From HLUCCA09 sp038745585 (GTDB lineage: Bacteria > Pseudomonadota > Alphaproteobacteria > Rhodobacterales > Rhodobacteraceae): a stretch of DNA of 64,000 nucleotides. Each line of letters opens with the position of its first letter. The first letter of the stretch is position 1. A program made the translations under genes and the position numbers. Below the pieces are notes generated by a model, which saw nothing but the letters and a program-made list of their open reading frames with translations, did not search any database and was not told the DNA's origin. This document shows, in pieces, positions 24,780 to 32,887 of the stretch. The DNA is taken from assembly GCA_038745585.1 (NCBI GenBank), contig JBCDLH010000013.1, positions 1 through 64,000 of the forward strand, in the 5' to 3' direction.

Positions 24780-25634
24780 ATGATACCGGCACGGTTCGAT
24801 TACCATCGGCCAGCCGACATACAGTCGGCACTTGCAATTCTCGGCACTCATGGAGACGAGGCACGCGTCATTGCAGGCGGCCACAGTCTCATCCCCATGA
24901 TGAAGCTGCGCATGGCGGATCTCAGCCACCTCGTCGACTTGCAGGACATTGCAGAGCTCAAGGGGATCGACGTCACACACGACACGATCCGCATTGGCGC
25001 AATGACCACGCAGGCGGAACTCATCGAGAGTGACGCGCTTGCCGCCGCCGCCCCGATCCTACGGGAGGCGGCGCTGCAGATTGCCGACCCGCAGGTGCGC
25101 TACATGGGCACCGTCGGCGGCAACGTCGCCAATGGCGATCCGGGCAACGATATGCCGGGGCTGATGCAGTGCCTCGACGCTGTGTTCCACCTCACCGGGC
25201 CAAATGGGGCGCGCGAGCTTGCGGCGCGCGAGTACTACGAGGCGGCCTACATGACCGACCGCGAGGACGACGAGATCCTTACGGCGATCACGTTTGCGCG
25301 GCCCGAGGGCGGCTACGCCTACGAAAAGCAAAAGCGCAAGATCGGCGATTACGCCACGGCCGCCTGCGCCGCGCTCGTCACAATGGAGGGCGGGCAATGC
25401 ACCGGCGCGTCCATTGCCATGACCAACCTCTCAGACACACCGATCTGGTCGGAAGAGGCGGGGGAGGCGCTGCGGGGCACATCGTGTGACGCGGGCGCAA
25501 TCCAAGCCGCAGTCTCGGCGGCACAAGGGGCGATAGACCCCGCCGAAGACAATCGCGGGCCCGTCGATTTCAAAATGCACGTCGCAGGAGAGATTATCCG
25601 GCGCGCCATCGCGCGCGCCGTCCAACGCGCTTGA
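24780..25634 (+). CDS. coxM: CO dehydrogenase medium (FAD) subunit CoxM
   Basis: This 284-aa flavoprotein subunit passes electrons from the iron-sulfur subunit to the acceptor. FAD motifs AGGHSLIPMMKLR (about residues 33-45) and GTVGGNVANGDPGND (about 110-125) are present. GGGAGG lies just before the ATG at 24780. The 213-bp space upstream contains an AT-rich patch (about 24593-24622), the most likely promoter region of the cox operon, but I cannot define the hexamers. It overlaps the untranslated leader of coxS. Confidence 0.93.
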   Translation: MIPARFDYHRPADIQSALAILGTHGDEARVIAGGHSLIPMMKLRMADLSHLVDLQDIAELKGIDVTHDTIRIGAMTTQAELIESDALAAAAPILREAALQIADPQVRYMGTVGGNVANGDPGNDMPGLMQCLDAVFHLTGPNGARELAAREYYEAAYMTDREDDEILTAITFARPEGGYAYEKQKRKIGDYATAACAALVTMEGGQCTGASIAMTNLSDTPIWSEEAGEALRGTSCDAGAIQAAVSAAQGAIDPAEDNRGPVDFKMHVAGEIIRRAIARAVQRA

Positions 25635-25648
25635 GGGAGGAGCCAGCC

Positions 25649-26143
25649 ATGGGCAAGCACCACTACCAATTAAAAGTGAATGGCGAAGCGCAGGACATCC
25701 TCGCCGAGCCGCGCGAACTTCTCATCCATACCCTGCGAGAGAAGCTGCGCCTCACCGGGCCCCATGTCGGCTGCGAGACCTCCCATTGCGGCGCCTGTAC
25801 CGTCGATATCGACGGAAAATCGGTCAAAGCCTGCACCGTTTTCACCGCGCAGGTCGTGGGAAAAGAGATCACCACGATCGAAGGTCTCGGCAGCCCTGAT
25901 GGCATGCACATCTTGCAAGAGATGTTTCGCGAGCATCACGGGCTGCAATGTGGGTATTGCACGCCTGGGATGATCACCCGCGCGCATCGCCTGCTCCAAG
26001 AGAACCCGACGCCGACCGAAGAGGAAGTGCGCTTTGGCATGGCGGGCAATCTCTGCCGCTGCACGGGCTACCAGAACATCGTCAAAGCGATCCTCGCCGC
26101 CGCCGATGAGATGCAAAAGCCCGTCGTGGAGGCCGCCGAATGA
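25649..26143 (+). CDS. coxS: CO dehydrogenase small (2Fe-2S) subunit CoxS
   Basis: This 164-aa subunit holds two [2Fe-2S] clusters: C42, C47, C50 and C62 in the ferredoxin-like half, and C101, C104, C136 and C138 in the helical half. It carries electrons from the Mo-Cu site to CoxM. GGGAGGAGCC precedes the ATG at 25649. It follows the coxM stop by 14 nt and overlaps coxL by 4 nt (ATGA). Confidence 0.94.
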   Translation: MGKHHYQLKVNGEAQDILAEPRELLIHTLREKLRLTGPHVGCETSHCGACTVDIDGKSVKACTVFTAQVVGKEITTIEGLGSPDGMHILQEMFREHHGLQCGYCTPGMITRAHRLLQENPTPTEEEVRFGMAGNLCRCTGYQNIVKAILAAADEMQKPVVEAAE

Positions 26144-28566
26144 AGGACCTGCACGATACCCCCTCCGCTGAAGAACGCGCCGAAAAGCTCAAAGGGCTCG
26201 GCTCGTCGCGCAAACGCGTCGAGGACGCTCGATTTACCCAAGGCAAGGGCAATTATGTCGACGACATCGTGCTGCCCGGCATGCTTTTCGGCGATTTCGT
26301 CCGCTCGCCTTATGCCCATGCCCGGGTCAAGGCGATCCACACGGAGGCGGCGCTTGAAGTGCAGGGCGTCCTCGCGGTTCTGACCGCGGCCGATCTTGAG
26401 CCGCTTGGCCTTCACTGGATGCCCACGCTCGCCGGCGACAAGCAGATGGTTCTGGCCGACGGAAAGGTCCTCTTTCAGGGCCAAGAGGTCGCTTTTGTCG
26501 TCGCGACCGACCGTTACGCCGCCGCCGATGGGATCGAGGCGGTTGAGGTCGAGTACGAAGAGCTTCCCGTCGTCGTCGACCCGTTCAAAGCGCTCGCGCC
26601 CGACGCGCCGGTCCTCCGCGAGGATCTCGAAGGGCAGTCCGAGGGCGCCCACGGGCCCCGCCGCCATCACAACCACATCTTCACCTGGGAGCAGGGGGAT
26701 CAGGAGGCCACCGAGCAGGTGATCGGCGCGGCCGATGTGGTCGCCGAGGAGATGGTCTATTACCACCGTACGCATCCCTGCCCGCTAGAGCCCTGCGGTT
26801 GCGTGGCGTCGATGGACAAGGTCAACGGCAAGCTGACGCTTTACGGGACATTCCAAGCGCCCCACGCGATCCGCACGGTGGTCTCGCTCATTTCGGGCAT
26901 CGAAGAGCACAACATCCGTGTCGTCTCGCCCGATATCGGCGGCGGCTTTGGCAACAAGGTCGGCGCCTATGCAGGCTATGTCTGCTCGGTTGTGGCCTCC
27001 ATCGTCACTGGCAAGCCCGTGAAGTGGATCGAAGACCGGATGGACAATCTGATGACGACCGCTTTCGCCCGCGACTACTGGATGAAAGGTAAGATTGCCG
27101 CGACAAAAGAGGGTAAGGTCACCGGACTTTGGTGCCATGTGACGGCCGATCACGGCGGCTTTGACGCCTGTGCGGATCCGACGAAGTTCCCCGCCGGGTT
27201 CTTCAACATCTGCACCGGCTCCTACGACATCCCGACCGCGTATCTCGCTGTCGATGGGGTCTATACCAACAAGGCGCCCGGAGGCGTTGCCTATCGCTGC
27301 TCGTTCCGCGTGACCGAGGCCGCCTATTTTATCGAGCGGATGATCGAGGTGTTGGCCATCGAGCTCGAGATGGACGCGGCAGAGCTGCGCCGCATCAACT
27401 TCATCCGCAAAGACCAGTTTCCCTATCAATCCGCGCTCGGCTGGGAATACGACAGTGGGGATTATCACACCGCTTGGGACAAGGCGCTTGAGGCAGTCGA
27501 CTATGCCGGGTTGCGGGCCGAGCAGGCGGAGCGCGTGGAGGCATTCAAACGCGGCGAAACGCGCAAGCTCCTCGGGATCGGGCTCACACACTTCACTGAG
27601 ATCGTTGGGGCGGGGCCGGTCAAGAATTGCGATATCCTCGGCTTGGGGATGTTCGATTCCTGTGAGATCCGGATCCACCCGACGGGCTCCGCCATCGCTC
27701 GGTTGGGCACGATCAGCCAGGGCCAGGGACATGCGACGACATTCGCGCAGATCCTTGCGTCTGAGATCGGCTTGCCTGCCGACAGCATAACCGTGGAGGA
27801 GGGCGATACGGACACCGCGCCGTATGGGCTTGGAACCTATGGCTCGCGGTCGACCCCGGTCGCCGGTGCTGCAACGGCGATGGCGGGGCGCAAAATCCGC
27901 GCCAAAGCGCAGATGATCGCGGCCTATCTCTTGGAGGTGCACGACGACGACGTGGAGTGGGACGTCGACCGCTTTGTCGTCAAGGGCGCGCCGGCCCGGT
28001 TCAAGACGATGAAAGAGATCGCGTTTGCGTCCTACAACCAGGCGATCCCGGGCGTCGAGCCGGGGCTCGAAGCCGTGAGCTACTACGACCCGCCGAACAT
28101 GACATATCCGTTCGGCGCGTATATCTGCGTGATGGAGGTCGATGTCGATACCGGGACGACCGAGATCCGTCAGTTCTACGCGCTCGACGATTGCGGCACG
28201 CGGATCAACCCGATGATTATCGAGGGACAGGTCCATGGCGGGCTGACCGAGGCGCTGGCCATCGCAATGGGGCAAGAGATCGCCTACGACGAGATGGGCA
28301 ATTGCAAGACCGGCACGCTGATGGATTTCTACATCCCGACGGCGTGGGAGACGCCAAACTATACCACCGACCACACCACGACGCCGAGCCCGCATCACCC
28401 GATCGGGGCGAAAGGCGTGGGCGAGAGCCCGAATGTGGGCGGGGTGCCGGCGTTTTCGAACGCGGTGCACGACGCGTTCCGCCCCTTCGGCCTGCGCCAA
28501 AGCCACATGCCCCACGACCATTGGCGGATCTGGAAAATCGCCAATGGGCTCGGGCTCCACGGGTAG
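26140..28566 (+). CDS. coxL: Form I CO dehydrogenase large (Mo-Cu) subunit CoxL
   Basis: This 808-aa catalytic subunit of aerobic CO dehydrogenase carries the form I active-site loop A-Y-R-C-S-F-R at residues 384-390. Cys387 is the expected copper ligand of the Mo-Cu site, and this motif separates true CO dehydrogenases from form II/other hydroxylases. The Mo-cofactor motifs GGGFGNKVGAY and GQGHATTFAQ, and the final catalytic Glu in GAKGVGESPN, are all present. It oxidises CO with water to CO2 and two electrons on the inner face of the membrane. Gene order M-S-L is the standard form I order. Confidence 0.96.
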   Translation: MKDLHDTPSAEERAEKLKGLGSSRKRVEDARFTQGKGNYVDDIVLPGMLFGDFVRSPYAHARVKAIHTEAALEVQGVLAVLTAADLEPLGLHWMPTLAGDKQMVLADGKVLFQGQEVAFVVATDRYAAADGIEAVEVEYEELPVVVDPFKALAPDAPVLREDLEGQSEGAHGPRRHHNHIFTWEQGDQEATEQVIGAADVVAEEMVYYHRTHPCPLEPCGCVASMDKVNGKLTLYGTFQAPHAIRTVVSLISGIEEHNIRVVSPDIGGGFGNKVGAYAGYVCSVVASIVTGKPVKWIEDRMDNLMTTAFARDYWMKGKIAATKEGKVTGLWCHVTADHGGFDACADPTKFPAGFFNICTGSYDIPTAYLAVDGVYTNKAPGGVAYRCSFRVTEAAYFIERMIEVLAIELEMDAAELRRINFIRKDQFPYQSALGWEYDSGDYHTAWDKALEAVDYAGLRAEQAERVEAFKRGETRKLLGIGLTHFTEIVGAGPVKNCDILGLGMFDSCEIRIHPTGSAIARLGTISQGQGHATTFAQILASEIGLPADSITVEEGDTDTAPYGLGTYGSRSTPVAGAATAMAGRKIRAKAQMIAAYLLEVHDDDVEWDVDRFVVKGAPARFKTMKEIAFASYNQAIPGVEPGLEAVSYYDPPNMTYPFGAYICVMEVDVDTGTTEIRQFYALDDCGTRINPMIIEGQVHGGLTEALAIAMGQEIAYDEMGNCKTGTLMDFYIPTAWETPNYTTDHTTTPSPHHPIGAKGVGESPNVGGVPAFSNAVHDAFRPFGLRQSHMPHDHWRIWKIANGLGLHG

Positions 28567-28623
28567 GGGCCGTGTCCGTAGGACGCGGGCGCGGTGGGCA
28601 GATTGTCGCCCCTATGCGAAATG

Positions 28624-28647
28624 CGCGGGCGTCTCGACGCGCCCGCG
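28624..28647 (+). repeat. Hairpin in the coxL-coxD gap
   Basis: Perfect arms CGCGGGCG (28624-28631) and CGCCCGCG (28640-28647) enclose an 8-nt loop TCTCGACG. It sits in the 166-nt space between structural (MSL) and maturation (DEF) genes, with no T-run. It may protect the 3' end of the coxMSL part or lower expression of the downstream part. Confidence 0.55.
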
Positions 28648-28732
28648 ATGCGCGAACCCGGGCCCGGTGTTTGGAGAGGTGGCTCGCGTTTGCCGGCATG
28701 CCTTGGTCGTCGCGCCACGCGCCGCCCGTCCG

Positions 28733-29611
28733 ATGACTGGCTGGCACGCCCTCGCCGCGTCCCTCGGGAACCAGGGCTATGTCGCTCCGCCCGACCTTGC
28801 AATGGCGCTGCACCTCGCAGTGTCGCTTGGCCGTCCGCTCCTCCTTGAAGGAGCGGCGGGCGTCGGTAAGACCGCAGTTGCCAAGGCCCTCGCCGCGGCA
28901 CGCGACACCCAACTGATCCGCCTTCAATGCTATGAGGGGCTCGACGCCAACCACGCGATTTACGAGTGGAACTACCAGCGTCAGCTTCTCGCCATCCGCG
29001 CCGCGGCTGAGGGCGGCGAAACTGGGCGCGCCGTTGAAGAGCGGGTTTTCTCCGAGGCCTACCTTCTGGCCCGCCCGCTCCTCCAGGCGATCCGGCAGCA
29101 GACGCCGCCGGTCTTGCTGATTGACGAGATCGACCGCGCCGATGAAGAGTTCGAGGCGTACCTGCTCGAAGTCCTGTCGGATTTTCAGATCACGATCCCC
29201 GAACTCGGTACCATTGCCGCCCGCGCCCGCCCGATCGTCATCCTGACCGCCAATGGCACGCGCGACCTCTCCGATGCGCTCCGCCGCCGCTGCATGTATG
29301 CATGGATCGACTACCCAGACCGTGCGACCGAAATCGCAATTCTCGCCGCGCGCTGCCCCGAGATCGAAGCAGAGCTTGCCGGCCAAATCGTCGGGTTCGT
29401 TCAGGCGCTGCGGCGTGAGGACCTCGACAAGGTCCCCGGCGTGGCCGAAACGCTCGACTTTGCGGCCGCCCTCGCCGGGCTCGGCGTAAACGATCTGACG
29501 GACGACCCCGCCATTCTCCAAGCCTCGCTCGCGACCCTCCTCAAGACCCAGCGCGACCGCGCGCAGATGACAACCGAGGTTGCCCAGCGCCTGGCTGGGA
29601 AGGCCGCATGA
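28733..29611 (+). CDS. coxD: MoxR-type AAA ATPase CoxD
   Basis: This 292-aa ATPase has Walker A GAAGVGKTAVAK near residue 42, Walker B LLIDEIDRAD and the arginine finger region DALRRRC. CoxD is needed to insert sulfur and copper into the active site of CoxL. The frame is open to 28433, inside coxL, but family similarity begins at the ATG at 28733. It overlaps coxE by 4 nt. Confidence 0.9.
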   Translation: MTGWHALAASLGNQGYVAPPDLAMALHLAVSLGRPLLLEGAAGVGKTAVAKALAAARDTQLIRLQCYEGLDANHAIYEWNYQRQLLAIRAAAEGGETGRAVEERVFSEAYLLARPLLQAIRQQTPPVLLIDEIDRADEEFEAYLLEVLSDFQITIPELGTIAARARPIVILTANGTRDLSDALRRRCMYAWIDYPDRATEIAILAARCPEIEAELAGQIVGFVQALRREDLDKVPGVAETLDFAAALAGLGVNDLTDDPAILQASLATLLKTQRDRAQMTTEVAQRLAGKAA

Positions 29612-30792
29612 GTCGGATTACGCGCTTTGCCGCCCGAGACGCGGGCCCCGCCGCACGTGTCGCCGGCTTTCTCGATCATGCCCGTGCCAACGGGATGCGC
29701 CTCGGCGTGGCCGAAACAGAAACGGCGCTGATGGCGCTCACGCTCGTGCGCGCGGTCGAGCCCGAAGAGGCGCGGCGCGCGCTCAAAGCCGTGTGCGTCG
29801 GATGTGCCGAGGATGCCGCGCGCTTCGACGCGCTCTTTGACGCTTATTGGTGCAATGGCGGCCGTGTCGTCACGCGCAGCACGCCCGCGCCGCGCGCCCC
29901 CACGCCTGCGATGCGCTCATCCCAGACGGGGGAAGAAGCAGATCTTTCGGGGCCGGGCGCGCAAGACGCGCCCGACGATGGCGCGGATGACGGTGACGCG
30001 GCAGGGGACGGCGCGTGCAAACTCATTGCAACGCGGGTGGAAAACCTCATGCGCCGCGACTTGCGCAACTGCGTTTCCAAAGCGGATGTCGCCGAGGCCG
30101 AGCGCGTGGCCGAGCGCTTGGGCGCCGCCTTGCGCGACCGCCGCTCGCGCCGCCGCAGGGCCGCCAAACGGGGCGCCCAGATCGACTTTCGCCGACTTGT
30201 GCGCCAATCGCTCAGCACCGGAGGAGAGCCGATCCATCTGCCGCGCCGCGCCCGGCCCGCTCGTCCGGCAAAGATCGTCGCGCTGGCCGATGTGTCGGGC
30301 TCGATGACGGCCTATGCAAGGCCGTTCCTAGCCTTCCTGATGGGGCTCATGCGCAATGATAGCGCCGCGGATGCCTACATTTTTCACACCCGTCTCGTGC
30401 GGATCGCAAGCGCCCTGCGCGACCCCGATCCCCTGCGCGCTCTAGGCCGGCTCACGCTTCTGGCGGACGGATTTGGCGGCGGCTCTAAGATCGGGGGCGC
30501 GTTGGCCGAGTTTGCCCGCGCCTATGCCCCCGGCTTTGTCGATGGGCGGACGGTCGTTCTCATCCTCTCGGATGGCTATGACAGCGCGGGCAATGACGAG
30601 ATTGGGCCGGCGCTCGCCCGCCTACGCAAGCGCGGTTGCCGCATTGTCTGGCTCAACCCGCTCAAGGCCTGGGACGGATACGCGCCCGTTGCCCGCGGAA
30701 TGGCGGCCGCCCTCCCGCATCTCGATGCGCTTTTGCCCGCAGACACGCTTGCCGCGCTCGCGGCCCTCGACCGGGAGTTTGCCCGCCTATGA
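29608..30792 (+). CDS. coxE: VWA-domain protein CoxE
   Basis: This 394-aa protein has an N-terminal helical region, an acidic low-complexity middle (about residues 95-135) and a C-terminal von Willebrand A domain with the metal-site motif DVSGSMTAYA and later ILSDGYDSAG. CoxE works with the CoxD ATPase as a MoxR/VWA chaperone pair in maturation of the Mo-Cu centre. ATGA overlaps on both sides indicate tight coupling within coxDEF. Confidence 0.9.
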   Translation: MSRITRFAARDAGPAARVAGFLDHARANGMRLGVAETETALMALTLVRAVEPEEARRALKAVCVGCAEDAARFDALFDAYWCNGGRVVTRSTPAPRAPTPAMRSSQTGEEADLSGPGAQDAPDDGADDGDAAGDGACKLIATRVENLMRRDLRNCVSKADVAEAERVAERLGAALRDRRSRRRRAAKRGAQIDFRRLVRQSLSTGGEPIHLPRRARPARPAKIVALADVSGSMTAYARPFLAFLMGLMRNDSAADAYIFHTRLVRIASALRDPDPLRALGRLTLLADGFGGGSKIGGALAEFARAYAPGFVDGRTVVLILSDGYDSAGNDEIGPALARLRKRGCRIVWLNPLKAWDGYAPVARGMAAALPHLDALLPADTLAALAALDREFARL

Positions 30793-31601
30793 CTGTCCCT
30801 CCCCGCGCGCTGAACCGGATCGAAGAGGCCGCCCGCACGCTCCGCGCCGACGGCACGCCCTATGCCATGGCAACGATCGTGCGCACGCAGGACGCGACCG
30901 CCGCCAAGGCCGGTGCGAAAGCGCTGCTTGATGCAACGGGCGACGTGCTCGAGGGCTTCGTTGGGGGCGGTTGCGTGCGCGCGGCCTTGGCCCGGGCGGC
31001 CCGCGCGGCAGTGGCGCGGGGCGAGCCCGTCTTCGTCGCGCTCCGCCCCGATGACCGTCTGGCGGATGCAGGGGCGCGCCCGTGCGAAGTGCGGGACGGT
31101 GTCGTCTTCGAGCGCAACGGCTGCGCGTCGCAAGGCTCGATGGATGTCTTTGTCGAGCCGTTTGTCCCGGTGCCGGAACTCGCGGTGCTCGGCGACGGCC
31201 CCGTTGCGCAAGCGCTGGCGCAGCTTGCGCGGAGCTTTGACCTTTGCGTTGTCAGCGCTCTGCCCGAGCCGCAGGGGGCGCAGCGTGCGCTCTACATCGT
31301 CGTTGCAACGCAAGGCAAAGGAGACGCAGCGATGCTTGAGGCGGCGCTCAACGCCGGGTCAGACTACATTGCCTTTGTCGGGAGCCGCCGGAAAGCGGCC
31401 ACGCTGAAAGAGAAGCTTGTACCCAAAGTGCCCACTTCGGCGCTGGCCCGGCTGATCGCGCCGGCCGGTCTCGATATCGGCGCGGAGACCGCTGAGGAAA
31501 TCGCGCTCTCGATCCTAGCGCAAATCGTCCAGCACCGGCGCCGCAACGACGCGGTCGAGACACCGGCCGCGGACGGTGTCGCGCTGCTGGCCGTCCGGTG
31601 A
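30789..31601 (+). CDS. coxF: XdhC/CoxF family maturation protein
   Basis: This 270-aa protein has an N-terminal XdhC/CoxI domain (residues about 15-115, with GFVGGGCVRAAL) and a C-terminal Rossmann XdhC_C domain (about 140-260, LAVLGDGPVAQAL and AFVGSRRKAATL). XdhC proteins bind Mo cofactor and protect or load it into hydroxylases of the xanthine dehydrogenase family, here probably CoxL. It begins in an ATGA overlap with coxE and ends in a GTGA overlap with the next gene. Confidence 0.88.
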   Translation: MTVPPRALNRIEEAARTLRADGTPYAMATIVRTQDATAAKAGAKALLDATGDVLEGFVGGGCVRAALARAARAAVARGEPVFVALRPDDRLADAGARPCEVRDGVVFERNGCASQGSMDVFVEPFVPVPELAVLGDGPVAQALAQLARSFDLCVVSALPEPQGAQRALYIVVATQGKGDAAMLEAALNAGSDYIAFVGSRRKAATLKEKLVPKVPTSALARLIAPAGLDIGAETAEEIALSILAQIVQHRRRNDAVETPAADGVALLAVR

Positions 31602-32278
31602 GCGTCTCTGCCGTCATCCTTGCCGCCGGCCTGTCGCGCCGGATGGGCGCGCGCAACAAGCTTCTGGAGGAATTCGGTGGCCGCGCCCTTATCCGCCGCG
31701 TCGTCGATGCCGTGGCGTCGGTGACGACAAGCCCACCCCTCGTCATCCTCGGGCACGAAGCGTCGCGCGTCGCCGATGCGCTCGTTGGGGCCGAGGTGCG
31801 GCTCACGACGAATGCGCGCTTTGCCGAGGGACAGCAAAGCTCCGTCGCATTTGGGCTGACCTGGGTCGACCCGGCCGCTCAGACGCTCGTCGCCTTGGGA
31901 GACCAGCCGCTGCTGGAGGCCGCCGATCTGCGCGCGCTCCTTGCTGCGAATGCCGCCGAGGGGCGAGGCCGGATCACGGTTCCGGTCCGCCAAGATCCGG
32001 CGACGCGCGCGCAGATCCGCGGCAACCCCATCGTTATACCCCGCGCACGTGTCCCAGAGGTACTGGCCCAAGGGCCAAACCTCGCGTGTCGGACCTTTAC
32101 CGAGCGCAACGCCGACGCGGTTCACCGCTGGAGGAGCGCACGCCCCGGCCTCTTCATTGATGTTGACACGCCGTGCCAACTCGCCCGCCTGCGCCAAGAC
32201 CACTTGCCCGATCTGGCCGGTCTCACAGCCGATCGCACGCAACGCCGCGCCGCCGAGAGCTGGCCGACCCCGCCATAG
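31598..32278 (+). CDS. mocA: MocA-like molybdenum cofactor cytidylyltransferase
   Basis: This 226-aa nucleotidyltransferase has the LAAGLSRRMGARNKLL signature and the metal-binding aspartate in VALGDQPLL. CoxL-type enzymes need molybdopterin cytosine dinucleotide, which MocA makes from Mo-molybdopterin and CTP, so its coupling to coxF (GTG start at 31598 within GTGA) fits. The last 20 residues are Arg/Ala/Pro-rich and probably variable. Confidence 0.85.
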   Translation: MSVSAVILAAGLSRRMGARNKLLEEFGGRALIRRVVDAVASVTTSPPLVILGHEASRVADALVGAEVRLTTNARFAEGQQSSVAFGLTWVDPAAQTLVALGDQPLLEAADLRALLAANAAEGRGRITVPVRQDPATRAQIRGNPIVIPRARVPEVLAQGPNLACRTFTERNADAVHRWRSARPGLFIDVDTPCQLARLRQDHLPDLAGLTADRTQRRAAESWPTPP

Positions 32279-32347
32279 CGCCCCGCGCACCTGCACGCGC
32301 CCGGGGTGATCCGGGCCTATGCGCCCTCGCCCCAAGAAAGGATGCCC

Positions 32348-32803
32348 ATGGATCTCTCCGACGAAGTCATCATAGAAGCGCCCCGCGCAAACGTGTATGC
32401 CGCGCTAAACGATACAGACGTTCTGCGTCAGTGCATTCCCGGCTGTGAAGAGCTGATCCGGCATGCCGACGATCACCTGGAGGCTAAGGTTCTCCTCAAG
32501 GTCGGCCCGGTAAAGGCGCGCTTTTCCGGTACGGTCCGGCTCGATCAGACCGGCGCGCCCGAGCACTTTACCCTTTCGGGCGAAGGCAATGGCGGCACAG
32601 CGGGTTTTGCAAAGGGCGGGGCGGATGTCACCCTCAGCGAAGAGGGGCCAGAGACCACGAAGCTCGCCTACACCGCGCATGTCGACATTGGCGGCAAGCT
32701 GGCGCAACTCGGCAGCCGCCTCGTACAGTCGACGGCCAAGAAGCTCTCGGCAAAGTTCTTTACTGCGTTTGCGCAGACTTTCGACCCGGAAAAGACCGCC
32801 TGA
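32348..32803 (+). CDS. coxG: CO dehydrogenase-associated SRPBCC protein CoxG, short form
   Basis: This 151-aa protein is a START/SRPBCC-fold CoxG (opening MDLSDEVIIEAPRANVYAAL; closing LVQSTAKKLSAKFFTAFAQTF). CoxG is known to associate CO dehydrogenase with the membrane quinone pool. Compared with CoxG proteins of about 200 aa, this one stops right after the SRPBCC domain and lacks a C-terminal tail or membrane segment. AAAGGA favours the ATG at 32348 over that at 32342. It closes the cox cluster, 69 nt after mocA. Confidence 0.88.
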   Translation: MDLSDEVIIEAPRANVYAALNDTDVLRQCIPGCEELIRHADDHLEAKVLLKVGPVKARFSGTVRLDQTGAPEHFTLSGEGNGGTAGFAKGGADVTLSEEGPETTKLAYTAHVDIGGKLAQLGSRLVQSTAKKLSAKFFTAFAQTFDPEKTA

Positions 32804-32887
32804 CCGTCCGAGCGCGACGCCCCCGCGCCGCTGGAGCTTTGGCAGATCCCTGCGTAAGGAAGGTCAGAGCACTAGAGGGGACGCGAC

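Noticed and set aside
26785..28560. A 591-codon open frame antisense to coxL
   Set aside because: It mirrors coxL codon structure in high-GC DNA and has no family features or ribosome site. CoxL is unmistakable on the other strand.
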